From: UBA5158 sp040389045
Lineage (GTDB): Bacteria; Pseudomonadota; Gammaproteobacteria; DSM-16500
DNA: 64,000 nucleotides
Direction: 5' to 3'
NCBI GenBank assembly: GCA_040389045.1
Contig: JAZKAT010000023.1
Coordinates: 1-64,000, forward strand
In this document: positions 17,827-27,014 of the stretch, in pieces
Numbering within the stretch: position 1 is the first letter of the stretch
Layout: the number at the start of each line of letters is the position of its first letter
The notes under the pieces: generated by a model
Seen by the model: only the letters and a program-made list of their open reading frames with translations
Told to the model about the DNA's origin: nothing
Databases searched by the model: none
Translations under genes and position numbers: made by a program

Positions 17827-20112
17827 TTAGTTAGGAACATTATTCCCCTCGTATTCTTCGATTGCAAATTTTAGCTGGTTTTCATGTACGGAAATCGTGA
17901 CATGGCCACCTTTGCTTAATTTGCCGAACAATAATTCTTCCGCCAATGGTCGTTTAATTTGTTCCTGGATCAAGCGCGCCATTGGTCTTGCGCCCATCTT
18001 CTTATCGTAACCATTGGTCGCCAGCCAGTTCCGCGCATCTTCATCAATTTCCAGAATGACATGCTTGGCCTCCAGCTGGACTTCTAATTCCATCAAGAAT
18101 TTTGCCACTACATGCAGAATGGTTTTAGGATCTAATGGTTTAAATTGAATAGTCATGTCCAGGCGATTGCGAAATTCGGGTGAAAAGAGACGATTCACTA
18201 CCGTCAACACATCGGTAGCACCATCGGATTGCTGGAACCCAATCGAATTTTTATCAAGAATGTCCGCGCCCGCGTTTGACGTCATGATTAAAACCGTATG
18301 ACGGAAATCCGTCTTACGACCATTGGTATCCGTCAATGAGCCATGGTCCATAATTTGTAATAATAAGTTGTAAACATCCGGATGCGCTTTTTCAATTTCA
18401 TCCAGTAACACCACTGAATGCGGATGTTTGTTCACCGCTTCAGTCAATAAACCACCTTCATCATAACCAACATATCCCGGGGGCGCGCCAATTAAGCGCG
18501 AAACCGTATGACGTTCCATGTATTCGGACATGTCAAAGCGGATCAGTTCGACGCCTAATGATTTTGCTAACTGCCTAGTCACTTCCGTCTTACCGACTCC
18601 AGTAGGCCCAATAAACAGGAAAGAACCAATGGGTTTGTTTGGATCACGCAAGCCGGAACGCGATAAGCGCACCGCCGCGGTGAGAGTATCAATTGCATCT
18701 TCCTGACCGAAAATCAGCATTCTCAAATCACGTGACAAATTTTTCAGGGTTTCGCGATCCGAGGTTGAAACATTGCGTTCAGGAATGCGCGCAATCTTGG
18801 CGACCACTTTTTCAATATCACCAATTTCAATCACTTTCTTGCGAGTCGCTTCTGGCAGTAAATATTGATACGCGCCCACTTCATCGACTAAATCAATGGC
18901 TTTGTCAGGCAAACGTCGATCCGAAATGTAACGCGCCGCCAGTCGGGAAGCCGCTTCTAAGGATTCATCGGTATATTTCACGCCATGATGTATTTCAAAA
19001 CGGCTGCGTAAACCTTTTAAAATTTCTATGGTTTGTTCCACCGTCGGTTCTTTGATATCGATTTTTTGGAAACGTCGTGCCAGTGCATGATCTTTTTCAA
19101 ACACCCCACGATATTCTTTGTAAGTGGTTGAACCTATGCAAGTCAAATCGCCGGAAGCTAACAAGGGTTTAATCAAGTTGGAAACGTCCATCAACCCGCC
19201 CGACGCCGCACCCGCGCCAATAATCGTATGAATTTCATCAATAAACAGTATCGCGCCTTTTTGTTCTTTTAATTGATGCAACACACTCTTTAAACGTTTT
19301 TCAAAATCGCCGCGATATTTGGTGCCGGCTAACAGACTGCCTAAATCCAGCGAGTAAATAACGCTGTCCGCCAACACACTTGGGACTTTTTGTTCGATGA
19401 TTAAGCGTGCCAAGCCTTCGGCAATTGCGGTTTTACCTACACCCGCTTCGCCCACCAGCAGGGCATTGTTTTTACGGCGTCGGCATAAAATCTGAATGGT
19501 ACGTTCAATTTCTTCTTCACGCCCGATTAATGGATCAATCATGCCTAATTTGGCGCGTGCATTTAAATTTGTCGTGAATTGTTCAAGTGGACTAGCCCCA
19601 CCTTCTTCCTGCATGCCTTCATTTTCTTCCATGTAATGCCCAAGTTGTTCCCCTTCACCGCCACGGGGCGACAATCTGGGCTTGGTGGTGCCATGAGAAA
19701 TATAATTAATGACGTCAAGACGGCTGACATTTTCCTGACGAATGAGATAAACGCTTTGGCTTTCTTGTTCACTAAAAATGGCGGCCAGTACATTGGCGCC
19801 GGTGACTTCAGTTTTTCCTGAAGATTGCACATGAAATACTGCGCGTTGTAACACACGTTGAAAACCTAATGTAGGCTGGGTATCACGATCATGGACGTGC
19901 GCGGGTATAACCGGTGTAGTTCGGTCAATAAATTCCACCAGATTGTTACGCAAACGATTAATGTTCGCGCCACAAGCTTTTAGAACTTCAAGAGCAGAAG
20001 AATTTTCCAGGAGAGCAATCAACAAATGTTCGACAGTAACAAACTCATGCCGCTTCGCACGCGCTTCTTTAAAAGCTAGATTTAGCGTGTACTCAAGCTC
20101 TTTGTCTAGCAT
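17827..20112 (-). CDS. clpA: ATP-dependent Clp protease ATP-binding subunit ClpA
   Basis: Hexameric AAA+ unfoldase that feeds substrates into ClpP. With ATG at 20112 it is 761 residues; a GTG nine bases upstream is only one base from the GGAGG, whereas the ATG has an 8-base spacing, so the ATG is preferred. Visible in order: N-domain (~1-145), first AAA+ with GEAGVGKTA and LFIDEIHTI, second AAA+ with GPTGVGKTEV and VVLLDEIEKAHP, and the ClpP-docking loop with IGF (in DKNSIGFQQ; E. coli has IGL). An acidic linker lies near residues 150-170. It is downstream of clpS on the same strand, as in E. coli. Confidence 0.97.
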   Translation of the reverse strand: MLDKELEYTLNLAFKEARAKRHEFVTVEHLLIALLENSSALEVLKACGANINRLRNNLVEFIDRTTPVIPAHVHDRDTQPTLGFQRVLQRAVFHVQSSGKTEVTGANVLAAIFSEQESQSVYLIRQENVSRLDVINYISHGTTKPRLSPRGGEGEQLGHYMEENEGMQEEGGASPLEQFTTNLNARAKLGMIDPLIGREEEIERTIQILCRRRKNNALLVGEAGVGKTAIAEGLARLIIEQKVPSVLADSVIYSLDLGSLLAGTKYRGDFEKRLKSVLHQLKEQKGAILFIDEIHTIIGAGAASGGLMDVSNLIKPLLASGDLTCIGSTTYKEYRGVFEKDHALARRFQKIDIKEPTVEQTIEILKGLRSRFEIHHGVKYTDESLEAASRLAARYISDRRLPDKAIDLVDEVGAYQYLLPEATRKKVIEIGDIEKVVAKIARIPERNVSTSDRETLKNLSRDLRMLIFGQEDAIDTLTAAVRLSRSGLRDPNKPIGSFLFIGPTGVGKTEVTRQLAKSLGVELIRFDMSEYMERHTVSRLIGAPPGYVGYDEGGLLTEAVNKHPHSVVLLDEIEKAHPDVYNLLLQIMDHGSLTDTNGRKTDFRHTVLIMTSNAGADILDKNSIGFQQSDGATDVLTVVNRLFSPEFRNRLDMTIQFKPLDPKTILHVVAKFLMELEVQLEAKHVILEIDEDARNWLATNGYDKKMGARPMARLIQEQIKRPLAEELLFGKLSKGGHVTISVHENQLKFAIEEYEGNNVPN

Positions 20113-20137
20113 GGCGCACACCTCCGGCTCTCTAAGG

Positions 20138-20461
20138 TTACATGGCCTCTATGCTGCACAATAGAGGATGCTCGTGCCTCCTTGCATAACTTATTACTTG
20201 ATCTGTCTTTGTTTCCGCAACGTCCCTGGTAAATACCCCACAACTTGCCTTGCCTTCGGTATGTACCTGGTACATCACATTTGTCGCTACCGCACGTTCC
20301 ATATTAAAAAAAACTTCTAATACCGCAACCACAAACTCCATCGGTGTAAAATCATCGTTATGCATTAACACCTGGTACATTGACGGTTCTTTTAATAGTG
20401 GCTCAGCTTCCTGTACTACTACTTCAGCATCTTCTTTAATTCGCTCACTTACATTTACCAT
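20138..20461 (-). CDS. clpS: ClpA adaptor protein ClpS (N-end rule)
   Basis: Small adaptor that delivers N-degron substrates to ClpAP. 107 residues with the conserved hydrophobic pocket and ClpA-contact segments: YQVLMHNDDFTPMEFVV around residue 30 and the HTEGKASCGVFTRDVAE segment around 68. Its N-terminal tail is acidic and disordered, as expected. The stop lies 25 bases before the clpA start. About 256 bases separate it from icd; I see no gene there, only AT-rich sequence. Confidence 0.95.
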   Translation of the reverse strand: MVNVSERIKEDAEVVVQEAEPLLKEPSMYQVLMHNDDFTPMEFVVAVLEVFFNMERAVATNVMYQVHTEGKASCGVFTRDVAETKTDQVISYARRHEHPLLCSIEAM

Positions 20462-20717
20462 ACCCTTACCTTAACCTTAGACTATAACTTTCAACTTTTC
20501 CTTCTTTCCTAAAATAAACTTCAAATAAACTTCCAAGTCCCTCAAAAATCTTTAAAATCGGTTATACTTAAGAGTGCACAAAGGATCAAATGTTTACGTT
20601 CACCTGTCTAAATATTGATCAAAATATGTCTCTTTTTCATACCGCCGAAAATGCCCCTTCATATCTCTTATGTTAACCCCAGTTAAGGGCTATAGGGAAA
20701 ATAATTTAGGTAAAATT

Positions 20718-21977
20718 CTAACCTAAATGCTTAATTACTGCGTCCCCAAATCCCGATGAGGTCAATAAATACGCTCCAGGTAAAAGGCGCTCAAAATCAT
20801 AGGTTACGGTCTTCGCCGCAATGGCACCCTCCATGCCTTTGATAATAAGATCTGCCGCCTCATTCCAGCCCATATGCCTTAGCATCATTTCCGCGGACAG
20901 AATCAACGAACCTGGGTTAACTTTATCCTGGCCGGCGTATTTAGGCGCGGTACCGTGGGTGGCTTCAAACATGGCCACACGGTCACTTATATTGGCCCCA
21001 GGGGCAATACCAATACCGCCAACCTGCGCTGCGAGCGCGTCAGAGATATAATCGCCATTCAAATTAAGCGTCGCCACCACGCTAAAATCAGCTGGGCGCA
21101 GGAGAATTTGTTGCAGGAAAGCATCAGCGATAAAGTCTTTAATGACTATATTACCGCCGGTGTTAGGGTTCTTAATGGTTTTCCAGGGGCCCCCGTCCAG
21201 CGGCTGGGCGCCAAATTCTTTAGTGGCGACTTCATAGCCCCAATCGCGGAAGGCCCCTTCGGTGAATTTCATAATGTTGCCTTTATGGACCAGAGTCACG
21301 GAATCGCGTTCATTTTCGATGGCATAGTTAATTGCCGCGCGCACCAGGCGGCTGGTGCCTTCCTGAGAAACGGGTTTAATGCCAATGCCACAATGTTCGG
21401 GAAAGCGGATTTTTTTCACCCCCATCTCGTTGCGCAAAAATTCAATGACTTTTTTAGCTTCGGCGCTATCGGCGGGCCATTCAATACCGGCATAAATATC
21501 TTCGGAATTTTCGCGGAAAATAACCATGTTGGTTAACCAGGGTTCTTTGACTGGACTAGGCGTGCCTTTAAAGTAACGCACTGGACGCAAGCAAATATAT
21601 AAATCCAGTTCCTGACGCAGCGTCACGTTCAGGGAGCGTATGCCGCCGCCTACCGGAGTGGTCAATGGCCCTTTGATGGAAACGACAAATTCTTTGACGG
21701 CAGTCAGGGTTTCTGGTGGTAGCCAGACATCTTTGCCATAAACTTTCGTGGCTTTTTCACCGGCGTAAATTTCCATCCAGTGAATCTGGCGTTTGCTTTG
21801 ATAAGCTTTTTTGACCGCGGCATCCACGACTTTTTTCATGACGGGTGTAATGTCTATGCCGGTGCCATCGCCTTCGATAAAGGGAATGATAGGCTGATCA
21901 GGGACTTGTAATGAGTTATCGTCATTAACGCGAATTTTTTCGCCGCTGGTGGGGACAGTGATGTGTTGAAATTCCAT
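20718..21977 (-). CDS. icd: NADP-dependent isocitrate dehydrogenase
   Basis: TCA-cycle enzyme converting isocitrate to 2-oxoglutarate and CO2 with NADP+. 419 residues, close to E. coli Icd. The active-site loop GGGIRSLNVTLRQELDLY carries the Ser that AceK phosphorylates in E. coli; IFRENSEDIYAGIEW and ATHGTAPKYAGQDKVNPGS are further signatures. The N-terminal MEFQHITVPTSGEKI and strong AGGGAG upstream support the start. A promoter candidate sits in the short gap behind it. The LRR gene is transcribed toward it from upstream on the same strand. Confidence 0.97.
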   Translation of the reverse strand: MEFQHITVPTSGEKIRVNDDNSLQVPDQPIIPFIEGDGTGIDITPVMKKVVDAAVKKAYQSKRQIHWMEIYAGEKATKVYGKDVWLPPETLTAVKEFVVSIKGPLTTPVGGGIRSLNVTLRQELDLYICLRPVRYFKGTPSPVKEPWLTNMVIFRENSEDIYAGIEWPADSAEAKKVIEFLRNEMGVKKIRFPEHCGIGIKPVSQEGTSRLVRAAINYAIENERDSVTLVHKGNIMKFTEGAFRDWGYEVATKEFGAQPLDGGPWKTIKNPNTGGNIVIKDFIADAFLQQILLRPADFSVVATLNLNGDYISDALAAQVGGIGIAPGANISDRVAMFEATHGTAPKYAGQDKVNPGSLILSAEMMLRHMGWNEAADLIIKGMEGAIAAKTVTYDFERLLPGAYLLTSSGFGDAVIKHLG

Positions 21978-22010
21978 GAAATACTCCCTGGTTGAGCCGT
22001 AAAGACCGGT

Positions 22011-22040
22011 ATAGTATCAAATGTCTTGTACCAGCCTCAA
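22011..22040 (-). promoter_or_regulatory. Candidate sigma70 promoter for icd
   Basis: On the minus strand, TTGAGG (22035-22040) and TACTAT (22011-22016) are separated by 18 bases, and the icd start follows 33 bases later. Matches to consensus are partial. This is a sequence resemblance only. Confidence 0.4.
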
Positions 22041-22988
22041 TCATAATCCACCGGGCTTGGGGGCTTCATAGAGATGGAATGGTGATTTGACCTTTTTCTC
22101 TTTGCGTTTTCTTTTTCTGGGGTGAAAAAAAACTTGTTTTGGTAAGTTTTCAAGTCGAACGAGGTCACTCAGTTTTGCGGTTAACTTCGTGATGGTATCT
22201 GTTTTGGAATAAAGGGTATTTTTATTGATAAAATCCACTTCCTCGGTCGCAAAATAAATTCTTAAGTCTGCTCGAGTCTTACCACTTTCCAGCGCAACTT
22301 TTAAGGCTTTACAATCCTGAATCGCCATCATACTCAAATCTAAAATTAAGCTTAATCCGGGTTTGCAGGTAGGCCAGGTAAGCGCAGTAATGACTGGCGC
22401 TAGTAAACCTTCTTCGACAAAACCTCTTAAATCCAGAGTTAAATTTTTTGGGCCATTGCTACTGCCAATAAACTGAGCCAGGTTTGCTATCAACGTAGAG
22501 TTAGTATTAATAATTCCATCTTGATAGATATCTACGTTAAAACGAATAGTTAAACCACCAGGCGCATGTTTTAACGCGCTTATCAATTCAAGAACCGGCT
22601 TTAGCTCAACATTCCCATCATGAATGAAGAGAGTCAGATTTTCGCTACAATTTGGTTGGGATAACACCCAGGCAAACGCGACTATGGCGGTGGCACCCAG
22701 ATGATTATTATTCAGCAATAAACGAAATCCAGGAGGGCACTTTAATAAGGCGTGGGCAATTGCTTCGGCACCGTTTTGTTCTAAATTGGAATTGGATAAA
22801 TCGAGATGAATTAGCTTTCCGCAAAAACCATTCTGGATACATTCAGCAATGACTAATGCAGCGTCATTACAGATTTTCTCAAACGATAAGTCTACCGCAA
22901 AATTTTCGGTAGGCGGTATTTTGATATGGTTTAAAAACTCGTTGAAAGAGGTCAGAGTTTGAACGTTTTGCTCTTCATTTCTAAGCAT
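22041..22988 (-). CDS. Leucine-rich-repeat (RNI-like) protein with basic C-terminus
   Basis: 315 residues with no signal peptide. Repeats of roughly 28-35 residues show the ribonuclease-inhibitor LRR pattern, for example LIHLDLSNSNLEQNGAEAIA, then LLLNNNHLGATAIVAFA, then LTLFIHDGNVELKPVLELI and LTLDLRGFVEEG. The last ~25 residues contain a strongly basic run (RKRKRKEKKVK) that resembles a nuclear-localisation signal. LRR proteins without a secretion signal in Legionellales are often type IV effectors acting in host cells, but no secretion system is seen in this window. The gene is 63 bases upstream of icd on the same strand. Confidence 0.68.
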   Translation of the reverse strand: MLRNEEQNVQTLTSFNEFLNHIKIPPTENFAVDLSFEKICNDAALVIAECIQNGFCGKLIHLDLSNSNLEQNGAEAIAHALLKCPPGFRLLLNNNHLGATAIVAFAWVLSQPNCSENLTLFIHDGNVELKPVLELISALKHAPGGLTIRFNVDIYQDGIINTNSTLIANLAQFIGSSNGPKNLTLDLRGFVEEGLLAPVITALTWPTCKPGLSLILDLSMMAIQDCKALKVALESGKTRADLRIYFATEEVDFINKNTLYSKTDTITKLTAKLSDLVRLENLPKQVFFHPRKRKRKEKKVKSPFHLYEAPKPGGL

Positions 22989-23136
22989 TTAAGTATACTC
23001 AATCAAGGGTAGCCCAGCATTGTATATTTTGTATCTAACCCATGCAACTGTGGTAAGAAAAAACCTTACTAACTCGCATATTTACTTAAACCTTCAGAAT
23101 GATATACTCGATCGCTATCGTTCTTGGAGCTGTTTC

Positions 23137-23802
23137 ATGAAAAGGAAAATAACAAAAATTGCAGGGTTGTTGTGTCTATTGGCTTATACCTCAACGACAT
23201 TCGCTGCAACTATCGGAACTTACATCGGGGCGGGTGGCGGTCGCAGTTCGGCTCGCATACCAACCAGTTCACCGTTTGACGTCTCTATTTATCCACAACC
23301 GTCATCGGCTACTAAAACCACGGTTGGCTGGTCTGAACGAGTATTTGCTGGATACAATTTTACGGATTATTTCGGTATCGAAATCGGCTGGAACAATTGG
23401 AACAGGTCGCTTTACAATGCCCGCACTCCTTTTGGTAATTCGGCGATGCAATATAATTTCCGCGATTATGATGCGATTGGGAAAATTTACTTTCCTATTG
23501 GTTATACGGGTGCAAACCTTTATGCACTGGCTGGTGCGGCACGAGTCACTGAAACATTAACTTATACCGACAATGGGGTGATTTTAAGTGGTATTATCGC
23601 CGAACCCAACCCGGGTGTTACCCATGCATCCAATACCCGTCCTATGTACGGCGTTGGGGGCAATATTACTTTATATAGGCGGTTTACTATAAACCTGGAA
23701 GTCTTCCAGATTAGCAGTGTGGGCAATTTCACTAATAATCCTACCGCTATTCCCTTTTTGACGATGGGATATCTCGGGTTTGCTTATAATTTCCAGATGT
23801 AA
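23137..23802 (+). CDS. Outer-membrane beta-barrel protein
   Basis: With ATG at 23137 (GGAG seven bases upstream) this is 222 residues with a clean signal peptide ending TTFAA; the longer in-frame reading from 23020 would bury that signal, so I reject it. The mature part shows an OmpA-like/opacity-like barrel: GTYIGAGGGRSSARI at the start, VFAGYNFTDYFGIEIGWNNW in the middle, and a Phe-ending C-terminal strand (TMGYLGFAYNFQM). A short palindrome follows its stop. Specific function unknown; it is divergent from the LRR gene. Confidence 0.75.
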   Translation: MKRKITKIAGLLCLLAYTSTTFAATIGTYIGAGGGRSSARIPTSSPFDVSIYPQPSSATKTTVGWSERVFAGYNFTDYFGIEIGWNNWNRSLYNARTPFGNSAMQYNFRDYDAIGKIYFPIGYTGANLYALAGAARVTETLTYTDNGVILSGIIAEPNPGVTHASNTRPMYGVGGNITLYRRFTINLEVFQISSVGNFTNNPTAIPFLTMGYLGFAYNFQM

Positions 23803-23809
23803 AATGCCG

Positions 23810-23837
23810 TGTCATGCCAGCCTGCGCTGGTGTGACA
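23810..23837. repeat. Short interrupted palindrome after beta-barrel gene
   Basis: TGTCATGCCAGC, loop CTGC, GCTGGTGTGACA: a 12+4+12 inverted repeat with a central TG/TG mismatch. It begins with TGTCAT like the dRS3-like units but has a different core. It may act as a weak terminator, though no T-run follows directly. Confidence 0.65.
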
Positions 23838-23890
23838 TGGAGATCAAAATACGCTATAATTTCTCCCTTTTTTGATCTTGTGCTCAAATC

Positions 23891-24982
23891 ATGAAATCTA
23901 CTACTCCTAAAAATATCATCGTCGGTATGTCTGGCGGGGTTGACTCGTCGGTGGCAGCGTTGTTGTTGAAACAACAAGGCCATCACGTTGCTGGCGTCTT
24001 CATGAAAAATTGGGAAGAAGACGATACCGATACCTATTGTCCCGCCAGTTTGGACATGGCCGATGCCCAGAGTGTATGTGATCAGTTAGGGATTGAATTA
24101 CATCGGGTTAATTTTGCCGCGGAATACTGGGAAAATGTATTCGCGCATTTTCTCGCAGAATATCGCGCGGGGCGCACACCGAATCCTGACATTCTATGCA
24201 ATAGGGAAATTAAATTTAAAGCGTTTTTAGCTTATGCAAAAAGCAAAGGCGCGGATGCTATTGCCACCGGACATTATGCGCGCTGTGAATTGATTAACGG
24301 TGAAGCGGTGTTTTTAAAAGGTGTGGATAATCAAAAAGACCAAAGTTATTTTCTCTATACCCTGGGCCAGGAACAATTAACTGCCAGCCTGTTTCCTATC
24401 GGCCATTTAGCAAAAACTCGGGTGCGCGAACTGGCTGTTGCTGCTGGTTTTAAAAATCACGCGAAAAAAGACAGTACCGGGATTTGTTTTATTGGCGAAC
24501 GTAAATTTAAAAACTTTTTAAATGACTATTTACCTGCCCAACCGGGTGACATCGAGACCCCAGATGGCAAAAAAATTGGCCAGCATGATGGCTTGATGTT
24601 TCATACGCTGGGACAACGCCAGGGTTTAAAAATTGGAGGGCAGAAATCGTTACCCGAATCGCCCTGGTATGTCGTAAAAAAAGATTTGGCGCGTAATGTA
24701 TTGATTGCCGCCCAGGGCCAGAACCATCCTCTGCTTTATGCACAAACCCTTATCGCCGATCAAGTCCATTGGATCAACACTCCCCCCGCTTTCCCACAAC
24801 GATTAGCTGCCAAGACCCGCTACCGTCAAGCTGACCAAGCGTGTATCATCAATAATACAGGCAATGGGCGTTATCAAATAAGTTTCGATCTACCGCAACG
24901 CGCCATTACCCCCGGACAATCTGTGGTATTTTACCAAGCTGAAATCTGTCTGGGTGGAGGTATAATCGTGAGCGCGGAATAA
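23891..24982 (+). CDS. mnmA: tRNA 2-thiouridylase MnmA
   Basis: Installs the 2-thio group on U34 of Lys, Glu and Gln tRNAs using sulfur relayed by the Tus proteins. 363 residues. The PP-loop is GMSGGVDSSVAALLL near residue 13; the catalytic Cys pair is in PDILCNREIKFKAF (about residue 101) and TGICFIGER (about 200). Length and order of motifs match E. coli MnmA. It starts a tight mnmA-hflD-purB operon with gaps of 2 and -4 bases, the same order as E. coli. Confidence 0.97.
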   Translation: MKSTTPKNIIVGMSGGVDSSVAALLLKQQGHHVAGVFMKNWEEDDTDTYCPASLDMADAQSVCDQLGIELHRVNFAAEYWENVFAHFLAEYRAGRTPNPDILCNREIKFKAFLAYAKSKGADAIATGHYARCELINGEAVFLKGVDNQKDQSYFLYTLGQEQLTASLFPIGHLAKTRVRELAVAAGFKNHAKKDSTGICFIGERKFKNFLNDYLPAQPGDIETPDGKKIGQHDGLMFHTLGQRQGLKIGGQKSLPESPWYVVKKDLARNVLIAAQGQNHPLLYAQTLIADQVHWINTPPAFPQRLAAKTRYRQADQACIINNTGNGRYQISFDLPQRAITPGQSVVFYQAEICLGGGIIVSAE

Positions 24983-24984
24983 CT

Positions 24985-25638
24985 ATGAACCAGGACAACC
25001 TTAATAAGATAACCATTGCGCTGGCGGGCTTATTTCAAGCCCTCACGCTGGTACGGGAATTAACCCAGACTGGCCGTCTTCATGAAACCGCTTTTCAAGC
25101 CAGTATTTATAGCATTTTTCAAATAGCCCCAAAAGATGTCGCCGCCGTTTATGGTGACCTCAGCCACCTTAAACTGGGTCTGCAAAAAATTATTGATACA
25201 TTTGACGCGACCCATCAAATTGACCGTTTGCAACATCGTTATTTATTGTCGATTATCCATTTGCAAAAGAAATTGGCGCGCGCGCCCAAACTCATGGAAC
25301 AAATGACTACCCGGCTTTCGCAAACACAAAAACAAGCCGATTATTTTTCCTTAACGCATCCTACTGTCATCGCTAATCTGGCGGACATTTATTTGAATAC
25401 CGTCAGCACCTTCCGGTTTCGGATTATGATTTTAGGCAATCAACGGGTGATGCATGTTAAAGAAAATCTCGATAAAGTGCGCGCCTTATTACTTGCCGGG
25501 GTACGCGCCACGGTATTGTGGCGACAAATGGGTGGCTCCCGATTACAATTATTGTTTTCGCGCGCTAAAATTCGCGCGGCCGCCGAACGCTTACTCAACC
25601 AGATTGAGCATGAGTCAATTACCAAGGACATAGCATGA
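24985..25638 (+). CDS. hflD: High-frequency lysogenisation protein HflD
   Basis: 217-residue helical protein that matches HflD (YcfC), a membrane-associated factor which in E. coli binds phage lambda CII. The role outside E. coli is unclear. Recognised by length, the N-terminal pattern ALAGLFQALTLVRELTQTGR and Ser/Phe patterns such as FQASIYSIFQ, and by its invariable place between mnmA and purB. The start is 2 bases after mnmA, and the stop overlaps purB by four bases (ATGA). Confidence 0.93.
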   Translation: MNQDNLNKITIALAGLFQALTLVRELTQTGRLHETAFQASIYSIFQIAPKDVAAVYGDLSHLKLGLQKIIDTFDATHQIDRLQHRYLLSIIHLQKKLARAPKLMEQMTTRLSQTQKQADYFSLTHPTVIANLADIYLNTVSTFRFRIMILGNQRVMHVKENLDKVRALLLAGVRATVLWRQMGGSRLQLLFSRAKIRAAAERLLNQIEHESITKDIA

Positions 25639-27002
25639 GCATCACCACCTTAACCGCAATTTCACCACTGGATGGACGCTATCACGATAAAATGACGGCG
25701 TTACGCCCCATTTTTAGTGAATTTGGCTTAATGCGTTTTCGCGTCCTGGTGGAAATACGTTGGCTGCAAACTCTGAGTGCGCAGGCAAAGCTAACAGAAT
25801 TACCCCCATTTTCTAAAGCGGCTAATGAATTTTTAAATAAGCTGGCGGCGAATTTTTCCGAGCAAGACGCCGCGCGGATAAAAACCATTGAAGCTGACAT
25901 TAATCATGACGTTAAAGCCATCGAATATTTTTTAAAGGAACGCATCGCGGAAAATGCCGAACTTGCCAAGGTCAGTGAATTTATCCATTTCGCCTGTACT
26001 TCCGAAGACATTAATAATCTGGCGCATGGCTTGATGTTAAAAACCGCGCGTGAAGATTGTTTAATACCGATCTTGAATGAAATCATCACGGCTTTAAAAA
26101 CGCTTGCGCATGATTACGCCGATCAACCCTTATTATCACGCACGCATGGCCAGCCCGCGACACCCACTACACTTGGCAAAGAAATCGCAAATATTATTGC
26201 CCGTCTGGAACGGCAAATGACGCAATTCACTGCTATCACTATCCTGGGCAAAATCAATGGTGCGACCGGTAATTACAATGCCCACCTGGTGGCTTATCCA
26301 AAAGTCGATTGGCAAAAAATCAGTTCCGCCACAGTTACCGGCCTGGGCTTGACTTGGAATTCTTATACTACGCAAATAGAGCCGCATGATTACATGGCGG
26401 AATATTTTATGAACTTGATGCGTATTAACACTATCTTGATTGATTTCAATCGCGATATGTGGGGTTATATTTCGCTGAATTATTTTCAACAAAAAAATCT
26501 GGCTAATGAAGTCGGCTCTTCCACTATGCCCCACAAAATCAATCCCATTGATTTTGAAAATTCCGAAGGTAACCTGGGCATTGCCAACGCGCTTTTAGAC
26601 CATCTCGCGAACAAGCTGCCGTTATCGCGCTGGCAGCGCGACTTGACTGATTCCACGGTGTTGCGCAGCATGGGGGTGGCGATAGGACACGCTTATCTGG
26701 CTTATCAAGCCTTGTTGAAAGCCTTGCAAAAAGTCTCGCCTGATGTAGCAACTATTAACGCTGATCTGGACCAGCATTGGGAAGTGCTCGCGGAACCCAT
26801 TCAAACCATCATGCGTCGTTATGGTATAACTGAACCTTACGAAAAACTTAAAAAATTTACTCGCGGCAAGAAGATCAATCAGCAATTATTACGACAATTT
26901 ATCGCTGAGCTTGATTTACCCACTGAGATAAAACAACAGTTATATGATTTAACACCGGCAAATTATCTGGGGTATGCGCAAACGCTGGCGAAAAACATTT
27001 AA
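25635..27002 (+). CDS. purB: Adenylosuccinate lyase
   Basis: Catalyses two steps of purine synthesis (SAICAR to AICAR, and adenylosuccinate to AMP). 455 residues of the fumarase/aspartase superfamily. The signature SSTMPHKINPIDFEN lies near residue 295, with SRTHGQPATPTTLGKE near 165 supplying the catalytic His region and EYFLKERI near 95. The start overlaps the hflD stop. The order mnmA-hflD-purB is conserved in gammaproteobacteria. A recombinase gene follows 12 bases later and may be read through from this operon. Confidence 0.97.
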   Translation: MSITTLTAISPLDGRYHDKMTALRPIFSEFGLMRFRVLVEIRWLQTLSAQAKLTELPPFSKAANEFLNKLAANFSEQDAARIKTIEADINHDVKAIEYFLKERIAENAELAKVSEFIHFACTSEDINNLAHGLMLKTAREDCLIPILNEIITALKTLAHDYADQPLLSRTHGQPATPTTLGKEIANIIARLERQMTQFTAITILGKINGATGNYNAHLVAYPKVDWQKISSATVTGLGLTWNSYTTQIEPHDYMAEYFMNLMRINTILIDFNRDMWGYISLNYFQQKNLANEVGSSTMPHKINPIDFENSEGNLGIANALLDHLANKLPLSRWQRDLTDSTVLRSMGVAIGHAYLAYQALLKALQKVSPDVATINADLDQHWEVLAEPIQTIMRRYGITEPYEKLKKFTRGKKINQQLLRQFIAELDLPTEIKQQLYDLTPANYLGYAQTLAKNI

Positions 27003-27014
27003 GGAAAGGATGAC

